64,000 nt of DNA, taken from positions 41,612,579 through 41,676,578 of the forward strand of contig CM069455.1 in NCBI GenBank assembly GCA_035610835.1, given 5' to 3'. Under the pieces are notes generated by a model. The model saw only the letters and a list, made by a program, of their open reading frames with translations, was not told the DNA's origin and did not search any database. The translations under genes and the position numbers were made by a program. Source of the stretch: Ophiura sarsii (Eukaryota > Echinodermata > Ophiuroidea > Amphilepidida > Ophiuridae). How positions within the stretch are numbered: the stretch's first letter is position 1; each line of letters begins with the position of its first letter. Below, piece by piece: positions 48,931 through 61,971 of the stretch.

Positions 48931-51900
48931 CTGTAAACAAAAGATAAAGATTACACTCAGAGTTAATTTTAGCCATCATTCTGCCGAGTTCAGCTTGATC
49001 AGCTTCCCTTTGCACAAAGAAGTAACATGGGTTGCGTATGTGTACAAGACGTACCATGGCTCTTGTTTCTGTAAACAAAAGATAAAGATTACACTCAGAG
49101 TTAATTTTAGCCATCATTCTGCCGAGTTCAGCTTGATCAGCTTCCCTTTGCACAAAGAAGTAACATGGGTTGCGTATGTGTACAAGACGTACCATGGCTC
49201 TTGTTTCTGTAAACAAAAGATAAAGATTACACTCAGAGTTAATTTTAGCCATCATTCTGCTGAGTTCAGCTTGATCAGCTTCCCTTTGCACAAAGAAGTA
49301 ACATGGGTTGCGTATGTGTACAAGACGTACCATGGCTCTTGTTTCTGTAAACAAAAGATAAAGATTACACTCAGAGTTAATTTTAGCCATCATTCTGCCA
49401 AGTTCAGCTTGATCAGCTTCCCTTTGCACAAAGAAGTAACATGGGTTGCGTATGTGTACAAGACGTACCATGGCTCTTGTTTCTGTAAACAAAAGATAAA
49501 GATTACACTCAGAGTTAATTTTAGCCATCATTCTGCCGAGTTCAGCTTGATCAGCTTCTCTTTGCACAAAGAAGTAACATGGGTTGCGTATGTGTACAAG
49601 ACGTACCATGGCTCTTGTTTCTGTAAACAAAAGATAAAGATTACACTCAGAGTTAATTTTAGCCATCATTCTGCTGAGTTCAGCTTGATCAGCTTCCCTT
49701 TGCACAAAAAAGTAACATGGGTTGCGTATGTGTACAAGACGTACCATGGCTCTTGTTTCTGTAAACAAAAGATAAAGATTACACTCAGAGTTAATTTTAG
49801 CCATCATTCTGCCGAGTTCAGCTTGATCAGCTTCCCTTTGCACAAAGAAGTAACATGGGTTGCGTATGTGTACAAGACGTACCATGGCTCTTGTTTCTGT
49901 AAACAAAAGATAAAGATTACACTCAGAGTTAATTTTAGCCATCATTCTGCTGAGTTCAGCTTGATCCGCTTCCCTTTGCACAAAGAAGTAACATGGGTTG
50001 CGTATGTGTACAAGACGTACCATGGCTCTTGTTTCTGTAAACAAATGATAATAGATATACAATACAACAGTCATACTCTTTTAGGCATCATTTTTTATGA
50101 ACAATTTACAGATTAGAATGTAATAAATTCCAAAAAAATAAACAAATTATAGAACTAGGGATAAATATTCCAATTAAACTTGGTCAATCATTTATTATGT
50201 GGTAAGATTGCTTGTTCTGACTTTTTACAAGTTTTAACAAATACATTGGGCTGTAAATGTTGAAAATAGACCGTTTTAATACTTTAACATGAGCCAAAGT
50301 TACCCCACTTTTCGCTTCTTTTTTCAGTAAATGCTTGTTTGTGTCAAAATGAAGAATGCAAATGAATATGCATGGGTATTGTTTTATCCAACTACAGCAA
50401 AAAAAAAGTTGCTGAATACACCCACCATGTAATGAGGCAGTTGCAATTTGTTGACAAAATAATATCTCCTAAAAATACCTTAAAATAAAGAAAAATCCTC
50501 CTGCAGCTTAGGGCTCATGTCCTTTCTCTCAACCGATCTTAGCGCGGGGATAACGCGATCATAGCGCGATCCTATTTTCTATTGTTAAACGGATCGCAAA
50601 AGGATCGGTGATTAACACCCCACTGAGCCGCCTCTCTACTTATCTCGCATTAACAATATAACTATTGTAGTACTGTCGACGGCTCAATTAGTGAACCAGA
50701 CAGAGGAAAGCGCGAGGAAGGATCGGGTTGTTTTTCTTTAAGATATACCAAAGCTGACCAGTGATTAATATCACCCGACCCCCGCTGTGATGTAAAGAGC
50801 GATCCATTTGCCAGATTATACACTTGTCGGGTTTACACTTGCCAGGTTTTATATGATTAGTATTCATTTCGGTATGCATCCAATCCCATTAAAATAATAA
50901 ATATTTCAAATCCAAGAAAAATTCTTCTAACAAACACGATGGTAAATATATTACCCCCCCCCCCCCCCCCCCCCCCCCCCCCGTTATCACTTCTCCATTA
51001 TACAGATATTTTAGTGACCTATCGCCAAAATTATTTCATCATTGATTACAATGGATTGAAAGGGAACATGGGCTACTTTCACCAGACCATGGCAATACAA
51101 TACTGGGATAATAATATAGATTATTTATAGAGCTGTCAATGAATCGAGCGAGAGTAAACAACATTCCACAACTGTGATGGGTCGCTAGCCTAATTGATAT
51201 GTCTAGACGACCAGATACAAGTTGAGGCCTTTTGGTATTGTTTAGCTATTGATCGGCAGTGAACATAAACATTTTACGACCGTGGAAGGATCGGATTTAA
51301 AAAGCGCGATATAAGATCGCGCTAAAGTCGATGAAAGAGCGCGCTTAGATCGGTTGAGAGAAAGGGCATGAGCCCTTAGTGTGTTTGGGTCCAGTTCCAG
51401 ATACACATATCATTATATAGCAGGGTATGTTGTTGTAGTTATACCAAATGTCACTATAAAACCTTGTTCAAAATTTGACAAATAAACTCTTTTTGTTTTG
51501 GTGGGCCAAAGTTACCCATCAAGGGTGAAAGTATCCTCATTCTACTTTGCCACTTTAGTGAGTTTGATCAGGTCACACGCTTTTGACCCTGTGAGCACTA
51601 CCTGCTTTCTTACAGTGTCTCTGATTGGCTCATTACAGGATATAATGTGATATACCCTTGTGAGTAACCAATCAAAAAATTACTTTATATCTCTTTATCC
51701 ACCATTCTTACAAGTATCTCTGATTGGCTAAATCTATAGTATAACACTCTTTGTAACCAATCAAAATTGTACTTAGATGCCGATATATAGGCAGGTAGTG
51801 CTCAGGGTTTATGCACCCACCTGGTTGGTATGGTGTCCTAGGCATATTATTGCCTCTGTCATAGCACCTTCTGGTGTCTCCTCCTTGTCCTGCACCCCTT

Positions 51901-54900
51901 GGACTACTGTTCCTCACCTCAGCATGGGCCTTCTCTTCAGCTTTCTTCTCTTTGGCTTTTTCACTCTTTTCTGGAATAGACCAGGGGAAAGAAATCATGA
52001 CATACTTAGTCTCAATTGCCTTGTTGACCCAAGCTAGATTGGGTAGCTGTTTAAAGAAAAGGGTGATATTACAATCTAAGTGCTGATATGGATGTGCGCC
52101 TAGTGTGCGTTATAAATCCGAGTTATTATTATTATGTTATTATTATTATATTATTATTATTACCTCAAACTTCCATTAGATTCCTTACCGAGTTGCTACT
52201 AGAAGTTTAACTCCTGACCGAGTACTATTATGCCAGTTATTTCAAAATCTATTTATTACAAATTAGAAAAATGTTTGTTGGGGGGGGGGGGGGCGCAGCG
52301 GCGGTTTCCAAACATTTGGGACATTTTGAAAATTTGAATTTTCAACAGTTTTGATTTATTTACTTTTGATTAAAAAGAAAATGGGCCGGTCAGCCCCTTA
52401 AAAGACTTTTTTGTGCCTTACTGTAAATTTTATTTCATTACCCTTAAACAATCAGATTTTGACACCACTTAGATTTTGAACCATCTAGCATAATAGCGCA
52501 TGGCAAAGACTTTTAGTTAAGATTAAGATGTAAGTGACTTTTTTCCACATGCAGAAAGATTCATAAATTAATTAAAGTTAAAAAGGATAATGTTGCACTT
52601 ACAGCAGCCCTCACAAACACACCCCACACACCCAATTTTCTAGCGTGATGTTTTCTATTCTACATGAAGGGTCCTGGCCCAATTTTCTAGCTTGATGTTT
52701 TCTATTCTACATGAAGGATCATCCTTAAAATAGTCATATTTCAAAGATTGAGTTGCATAACTCCAATGGTTCTTATTTTAGAAGCACAAGGTGACATGAA
52801 ATTTGCCCATTGAGTAGCACACTAACTGGCTGGGTGGTTAAAGCTACAGAAATAGAAAAATATGGGGTTTTGTCTGATATCAAAATACAACTAGCACAAA
52901 AAGTCCCTGACCAGGTGCTTTGAGGTTGGCTAATTCAAAATAGATAATTGGTACCAAAAATCTGAGATATACATTAAATGGGCAAATTTCTTCTCTGTAG
53001 TTTGATACCTCATTCATAAAGATCGAATTGATACTTTTAAAGTTATAAATAATATATAGACTCGGACAAACTGGCGAGAATTAAATTAACAAAGACCTTA
53101 AAAATACACTGTCTCAAACCCGTCCCTCTCGCATTAGCGGCGATTGGTAAATCCACTAGACCACAGGGACTGTGTTTACATGGATACCAGATGAACGAGC
53201 ACTTATGTATACAAAGTCTTTGTCTTTGTTGAAAGCCCCTAGCAGCCGAAGATTCTGCTAGAATCATGCTTTTAAAGTTATGGCGATTTCAATGACCGCG
53301 CATAACAACAGCAAAGTTGCTCTAGGTATAGGAAATCATGGATTTGTGTGTGATAACGCAGTGAAAATGTGTGTGTAAAGACTCACAGCTAATCAGCAAG
53401 AGTTTAATCTTCACAGCTAGTCACAACCTTTATACCGCAATCACTCCAGACCTATTCAGCCAGATACTTAAGTGGCTCGTTCAGATAGCACACAGTTATG
53501 ACAGTAATCACACACTATTCAATGATTTCCTATACCTAGTGCAACTTTGCTGTTGTTATGCGCGGTCATTGAAATCGCACAAATACAAAGTCAAAAGTAG
53601 ACAATGCCATGATTCTGGAGAACTCAGTTAGATTAGGGTTAATATTTCAACTCACTGCTTCCCCCTCAATAAGAAGATATCCCTGTACTGAAATGATACA
53701 CCGACCAATGTCTATATGCATCTACTATAACTACAAATGGATGCGCAATACTCTAGCGAAATCAAAAATATAGGCATACAGACAAGCCCTGAATTTGAGA
53801 TGTATTCTAGTGTTGCGACACACAGATAGCAAATGCACAGTAAGACGACGGAAAAACACCCTCCTTTATGGGATACGGTTAAAGTGGAAATTTTTGCGCC
53901 ACATTAGGCTATATTAAAAAATTGTCTTATAGCTCCCGCGCGCGTTAGTTAATTGATGCACGTTAGAAAAAAGAACAAGAAAAATAATATTTATTTTTTT
54001 TAAAGATTTTTCAGATTTTCATTGATCACATCATTTTAAATACAAAAGGTCACTTTTACAAGGATTTCAATATTTTATATTTTTTTTAAAAAATTAGAAA
54101 CTTTAAAAAAACCGCATTCCGCATTAGGTTTTGAAAAACTAAAGAGCTTTGAGACAAAAGATTTTTTTAATATAGCCTTATTTGTTTGCAAATTTGGGAA
54201 TATTTGGGAATATGTTTCTGAAATAATATACATAAATAGAGTCATGAGTTTAAACGAAGGGCCAAAGTTTTCCGCGTTGCGGAATTGAGGTTAAACGCGG
54301 AAAACGACAATTTGATGAAAAGAAGGGGAAAAAATGCACAAAAACGTCCAAAACACAACATTTATAAATAATCTTGAATAAAACAAATAACCTAAAAATT
54401 ATGTGTTTTTCTGTAAAGTATGTTTATTTTGGTTTTATAGATCGTAAATTTTAAGCTTTCTTGGGGAAAATTACATCACAAAAAATGGAAAAATTTACAA
54501 AGCGCAAAAACGCGGAATTCGACAATTACAAAGCGATAAACTTTGGCCCTTATGAAATCATGTTTTTGGAGGAAAGTGAACATTTGTGAATGCGAAAATT
54601 TCCATTTTTACCAGTAGATTATGCCCAAAAAAATTGATGTGTTGCCCTCAAGTGCCAAAAATCTTGGGTTGTTTCAAAAAGTTGGGTAGTCCATCTATTT
54701 TCCTTCTTCTTCTTCTTACTGACAAATATTACTGAGTGGTTCATGACAAGACAACATTGGTAAATGTCAATTAGACTTATGTTTCTAGCGTGATAATAGT
54801 TTAAAAGCAATCTATTCAAGCACAATTATTTATTTCAATCATAAAATAGTATAAAACAAATTGGGTAAAAATTGAAATATTAAATTACTAAAAAAAAGTT

Positions 54901-57900
54901 TAAAAATGTGACCCTGATTTTTAAAATGTTAGGGTCAGTCGGTGAGGGCAACACAACAAATTTGTTTAGGCCTTATAAAAGCATGATTGCACACAATGGA
55001 ATGACTGACATGCAGGGAATGTGGCGAATAGAGATAGGGTAGCACACAAAAGGAAAGAGAACCGGAGCAGAATAATTGCAGAAAGATTTGAATTCCTCCA
55101 AAATAAAAACCAAAAAACATACTGTTCGCCTCATTCCTTTCATCAACATCATCATCCTCAATGGAGCGCAACCATGATACGGACGGTCTATTTGTGAGGT
55201 CGTCAAGTGACGATGCATCCATGTGCATTTTGGGATCCGCCATTACTCCGTAATTGCGATGTTTCCCTCGTGCCGTACCTCGCGTACGGGGAGACCTCCC
55301 GTCCCCGTCACCGCCGGAACGTCGTCTGAACTGTGACGTCTCGTCGCTATCCCCCGAAAGAGAGCGTGCATAGCTATCGGGAGAGCGCACCGGTGATTCT
55401 CTGGAGCCGTGGGAAACCGAAGACGCCAATTTTGAACTTTGACCACTTTGACCTTTACGAGATGAACCGACAAAGCCAGGGACGGACGGAGATGAATCGT
55501 GGTGGCTGTTGTTGTTACGATTTTTTCGACGTTGTTCGGGTTCCTGGGACAAAGCTGTGCATGTGTGGCCCAACCAAAAAATAGAGTAAAACAAAATGAA
55601 AGGAAAGGAGAGGTTAATAAAATCAAGAATTTAAATCGGTGTGAAATTATTTGGGGCATCTATCATTTTTCTGACCGTAAAAAACAAAGATTGACTTTCC
55701 TTTATATCGAGTTTTTAAGAGGCTTATTTTTTTTCTACAAATGTTGAATGTGATAATAAAATTGTCTAATTATACGCCACATCCAAACTTTCAATTTAGA
55801 ATTAGAATATTCAATCTTAAGATCTATTTCTATATTTTGAACCAAAGTCACTTTTGCTCTCCATAGATTCATGTCCTTTTTGATTTATCAGCAAAAAGAT
55901 AGATGCTTCAACTTCACAAATTAATCTATATATCTGATCTTAACAAAAGCACCATCTTGTGTTGTGTGAGGTTCTGTAGAGGGCATCTTAGTAAAGCCAA
56001 AATATTTGTTATGGTTACCCCCACCCAACCCACCCCACACCATCCCCCTGCCTGAATCCGCCCTGTCTTCACAATAAACATGGCCCATGCGAGGGTGCTC
56101 AAAAGTGAAGTCTGACAAAAATACAGTTCCAGAAGTGCGCGCTGAGAAGCTGATTAATCAAACATGAGCCGGTGGTTTCACACAGGGATGTACATCGTGT
56201 GATGCAATAGGGCGTGGCGCTGTTTACCTCCCACGATGCGGCATGATGATTGTTCAACAGACTGCAATTTGAATTGGACCAATCAGGTGGTTTTTCTGTT
56301 GTTGCTGGGCATGAATGCCCATGCTCAGTCATCATGGGATTCCACAAAAAGTGCAAATTGCGATGCGATACCAGAAAATTGCGATGCGATACCAGAAAAT
56401 TGCGATGCGATACCAGAAAATTGCGATGCGATACCAGAAAATTGCGATGCGATACCAGAAAATTGTGATGCGATACCAGAAAATTTGAGATGTGCCGAAA
56501 CCCATACGTTGACTTGACAGTTTTTTCTATGAGCTGAATTCTCAAGTCGCAAGGCAGGGATGCCAGTGGGTGATTGATCCATTTCCTGAACTTTTTGCGC
56601 CAGATGGCCCTAGTGATGGCGCGCGGCATCAAAGTTTTATGGGGCTCGTCTGGAGAATAGGCTAAAGGGTATCACCCCACCCCAAAGAAAAAAACATATT
56701 TGCCTCTTTTTATGCTGAAATATCATCATCCCAATCCGGAAATTTAAAAAAAAATAAACATAAAAAATAAATAAATAAAATAAATTCTTCCAAAAATCCG
56801 GATTCTATTTGTACGGCCTAATATCTGGAATTCTGGATATTTCTGGAAGTCTTGCCCTGTAGAGGATGTATAAACTGAAGAAAAAAGATGGACCACACAT
56901 GCACACAACTAGACAACTACTGGGAGGGGGTTGAGTCTGAGTCATAAAATGACTTCAATGTTGAAATCATAGAATTAAAATCTAGACACCAGACTCCTGA
57001 TGTATTGCCATGTGTTATTGTAACCGCATCATTTCCCAATGGTGTCCAACAGAAATTGACTGGTAAACAGTGTCGTCAAAATGTTGCAATTGGAAAAGAT
57101 ACGATGGCTTGATATACAGCTCTATGCTGGTTCCCTGCACCCTGGATCCCCGGCCCAACTTATCCATAGGTGCAGGTACAGGCAACTCAATTGCCGGCCG
57201 TAACCGTAAGTTCAACACATTGCATTGTCGCTCTGTTATGGCATAAAGTAAATAACTATCAACGCACTGTAGCTGAGACATCCCATCGAACGCTGAATGC
57301 ATTGTCGCGCTACCATAGCTACGGCACAATGGGGAACGCGCTATGACATGCGTGCATGTGCGGGTGAAGTCCGGCGCTGTGGTTAGCGCAGATACACGTT
57401 TGTGCCAATCAGCAAATTTGTTATCATTCCAAGCGTGACGCTGGCTTGATCGAATTTATTTGTGGATCCATTTTTTGTCAATCATGACTTTTATGCCAGC
57501 AAATCAGCTTTGAGGGGAAAGCGGCGCGTACCTGCATCTATGGATAAGTTGTGTGGAGCCCATTGATGCAGGGAACCAGCATAATACAGCTTCAGCATGC
57601 AGGTGGCTTCCCTATGCATGCAATTTTGGTATACTGTAAAAGTAGACATTTTCGTGCTACGTATATATTCACACTTTTCAGGCCAAAACCATCAAGCGTG
57701 AAAATAAAAAGGTGCTTATAAACTGCTCACAAAAAGTTAGGAAACTTTTTTTAATCAAGTATATTTTTATTATTTATTACCCTCTTTGTATCTGTTATAT
57801 ATCAATGGAAAGCTGAAGTGTTCCTCTTTAAAATGATACCACATTTGCAATGATTACATGTTGCTGAACTTGGCCACATGAATGAGAATGAGGCAAAGTC

Positions 57901-60900
57901 ACAAATCAAATGTGCCAAAATTACCGTTATTTGTGCTAAATAGTCAATAGGTAATGATCAATAATCAAACCGGTCATGATTGAGAACCATGAATGGTTTA
58001 CACAAAGATTAGCACCAGTGAGCACAACACACACACCCCAACCCTCATCTCTTTAGAAAACCATTATTTGGGTATTTGCAAGACTGGGTTAACAGTGACT
58101 CCAGGTGGAAGGTCATGAAGGTAAGTGATGAAAGGTTTAGGCGGAGAGAGCCCGTGCCATTACCTATTGACTGTTTAGCACAGATAACGGTAATTTTGGC
58201 ACATTTGATTTGTGACTTTGCCTCATTCTCATTCATGTGGCCAAGTCCAGCAACATGTCATCATTGCACATTTGGTATCATTTTAAAGAAGAACACTTCA
58301 GCTTTCCATTGATATGCAACATAATACAAGAGGGTAATAAATAATAAAAATATACTTGATTAAAAAAAGTTTCCTAACTTTGTGTGAGCAGTTTACATTC
58401 ATTTTGTACATGTAGGTCTATGCCAGGAAGCTGAAAATCGCAAAAAAATAATAACAAGCAAAATTGTTCAAAATGTGCCAAACGCGAAAATGTACATGCA
58501 TAAAAATGTACACTTTTACAGTACCTGAATTGGTCTATGGCAGGGGTTCTTAATAACATTATTTAATGGAGCGCCACAATAATAAGATAACATGTATGAT
58601 GAAGCGCCAAATGAAACCATTTCTTATGTATTTCTTCATATTTTTGAGGAGTTCAAGCACCAACCACCATTGTTCCAAGTGCCACATATGGCACGTGCGC
58701 CGCCAGTTGAGAAGCCCTAGGTCTATGGTATTACATGCATTCACATGATAAGGCAAAAAAAAGTTTGTCTCAGAGTACCGCGCACATAGCTTTTCAAATT
58801 CGCATTTCAGCACTTAACGTTTACTTTCAATTTTTTTTCAAAATGATGCTTCTTCAAATTACCATATCAGCTTCATATTCTTGCTTACCGGAGTAAAATT
58901 GCCACAAATGGAAGTTAAATACAGTTCAACAAAGTGTGATTAGTTTCTAATATGGTAGTGTTGAAATATAAATTTCACTGAGCCCGTCTGATGAAAGGCT
59001 TTTTTTAAATTGCATTCGCATAACCTTTTTCCAGGTTTCTTCTAAGACAATCTTTGTTTGTTTGCCTAACCAAATGCTTTTTGGTACATTGGTACAGCCG
59101 AAACATGTTGAGGGAGCACGCAACTAATTAGCTCCCCATAGGCTTTACACACAAATGTTGGCCTATTAAAACCTCTCTATTTCAAAACTTCCACGGTCAA
59201 TGTTTGTGAAAATTTGCAATGTTATGCCATCAATGCTTATTTATAACATATCAGAATATAAAGAAAAGTTATCCGTCACATTTTTCAGTAAATGCCGCTG
59301 AATTTGGAGGTATTAATTTCATCACCTCATTTTCAGTCCTCAGGCTGGGATGCACAGTGGCGGTAAATCGGCGGATAAAATTATAATAAAGCTCAAATCA
59401 TCCCGTTTCTTTTACAAACTTCACATACATATTCCACACAACACATACATGCAACATTCGAGAGGACAGCACCAGCTAATGTATCGATTTCGCACACTTT
59501 TTGTGCTTGATAGGAACTATTGCTGTACTCAATCTTTTGCCGGAAGTGGATTTCTAGACTGAATTAGTTGTGTGCGCCCTTGAGACCATTTTAGACGCCA
59601 TTGGTGAAAACAACGGCGACAAAGTCTGGTGTCTTGATTTCATTTCTATGATTGAAATCGTAAGAAAAAAATTGGGAAAATTGTTTCAACCCAGAAGGAA
59701 AAATTGGTTTTCATCAAAATAAAACCATGTCGATAATGTTACACAGGAGCCCATTGAAAGGCATTAGTCTAGAAACAATTTCAATCCATATGGCAAAAAA
59801 AAAAGACGATCTGTCTCACACACATAGCAATCCCATTTTTTCCCCTTGGGCAAAAAAAAGAAAGAAAGTTGTGTTGCCCTCAGCGACCGACCCTAAAATC
59901 GTAAAAACTAGGGTCGCATTTTTTTGAAAATTTTATTTGTTTAAATTTCTTTTCTTTTTTTCTTTTTTTTAGATTTAAATTTGATTAAAAGTGTCTAAAT
60001 GTTACTATTTCTTGCTTGAAATTAATAAATAAGCCTAAATAAATGTTTTTTAGACTATTGTCACACTAGAAACATTACTTCAATTGACATATGGGCATAT
60101 ACCAATTTTGTCTTGACATAAAACCATCTATTTTTCAGCCAAAAAAAAAAACAATTGAAAAAAAAACAACAACAAAAAAAACAATTCCGACCGACCGACC
60201 GACCCAAATTAAAAAAATTGCCACTTGAGGGCAACACAACATTTTTTTTTGGCCTTATCAACATGGATTTGTTTCTGTGAAAACCAATTGTTTCAAAAAT
60301 CTCTATGAACAACCCTGACAATCCTACATAAAGTAATCAGACCAGAGAGGCCACTGGGTGGTGTCAAAATTTCCTGAAAAAGCCTGAACATTTTCAATTT
60401 TCCTTTACTTTTCCTACACTTTGTACAAACATTTCTATACTTTTTGTACAGACAAAATTTCCTGAAACTTAGAAAACCTGAACAAAATTTCCTGAAATCA
60501 AGATTTTTTTTGAAAAGTGGGCATCTCTGTCAGACACAAGTTTGCCACGTGAAGCAACAACAATTTACCTTTAATCTTGACCTGACCCTGCTCGTCAACC
60601 TTGAATGCTTCCGATTCTTTCAATACATCGTCACTAATGTCCTCTTCTGTCCAGTCCTCAGGGAGATCATCCTCGCTCATCCAGTCTCCCCTAAAAAAAG
60701 TCACATCAAAAAGGAAAACTTCTCAAAAAAAATTGTATGCACAGTTTGGCCCTCTTGGGAATAACAAAATGGCAGGGTAAATCGCTGGCTGTTAGCGAGG
60801 TTACAGATCTTTTCTTGCCAATTCATTGTTCCTTTATCTACAGTGGCCTATCCACATTTGACGATTCTGTTGCTGAAATCTTTGTCATACGATAGAGCCC

Positions 60901-61932
60901 TGTCGCCACATAATGAGCGGTAAGTCGCAAGTGTGCATAAGGAGATATGGTCCAATGAACATACCAAAAGTCAATAGAAAACATAGGAATTTTGCAACTT
61001 CAATTTGATTTTTGACAGGGAAAACATTAAGCAATTATGACATGTTACATATCGTTTTAAAGCTTGTTCCCTGAGCATTTTTAATGTGGACGAACCTGAA
61101 AATAAAATTGTCCTACTTATCTCTCATTAGGCCAACAAAAAAAATAGTTGTGTTGCCCTCATCCGGCCGGGTCAAAATTCTGAGAATGTGGGCCGGGTAT
61201 TTTTTTTTTTAAGATTTTTTTTTTCTCTCTCTTTTTTTTAACGATTTTTTTAAAGATTTTTTTTCTTTCCAAGATTTTTTTTTCAAGATTTTTTTTCTCA
61301 AGATCTTCCAATCTGTGAAAAGTGATTGGCAAGAAACCAAAATATTCACCATTGGGTTGAAATTACATCCAGTAAGCGTTTTTCTTAGTATCTTCACACA
61401 TGTTGACTGAAATAATAGGTATAAAATCATTGATTTGGTAAAATATATATATATTTTTTTTTTAAATCCGGCCGGCCGTCCTTCCCAATTTTAGGCTTGT
61501 GAGGGCAACACAACTTTCTTTTTTTTTTGGCCTTATGTGATGACAAGTCTCATATGTGGAAGAACCTCGGAAACAACAAAATGGCCAGGTAGGTCGGTAG
61601 CCATAAGCGTGGACACTGATCTTCCTTTACTGATTGCCGATACTACTTACCTAGATCCTTTATCAACAGCAGCTGATCCAAAGTTGACGATTCTGTTGAT
61701 AAAATCTTTGTCATAAGTAAAGGCCGCCATAGGGGGCAGACCCTTGGGAACGACATAATGGCAAGGTAGGTCGGCGGCAGTAAGAGTGGAGACCATCTGT
61801 AGTATGTTGCCGTCCGAGTCGTTTTCCGTCTTGAGGACGTGTGATGCATCTGTGTCAGAAAGATACAACAAAGGCCAAACAAAGAAGATAGTCTGTCTCA
61901 GAAACATTGTGCAAAAAAGGTAAGTGCTGTGC

Positions 61933-61971
<39 letters not shown>

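Noticed and set aside
48656..50116. 486-codon plus-strand frame as a gene
   Set aside because: Mirror of the repeated minus-strand Tudor exon; no family resemblance and no splice or start context.
54935..55122. Extension of RNF17 exon D to a longer frame
   Set aside because: Sequence after the CGAACA/gtatgt donor is hydrophobic and intron-like, and the donor matches exon E in phase.
56099..56632. 177-codon minus-strand frame with NFLVSHR repeats
   Set aside because: Read-through of a 21-bp minisatellite with no splice-consistent link to RNF17.
57015..57329. 104-codon minus-strand frame
   Set aside because: Overlaps a TIR element end and matches no family; no supporting splice sites.
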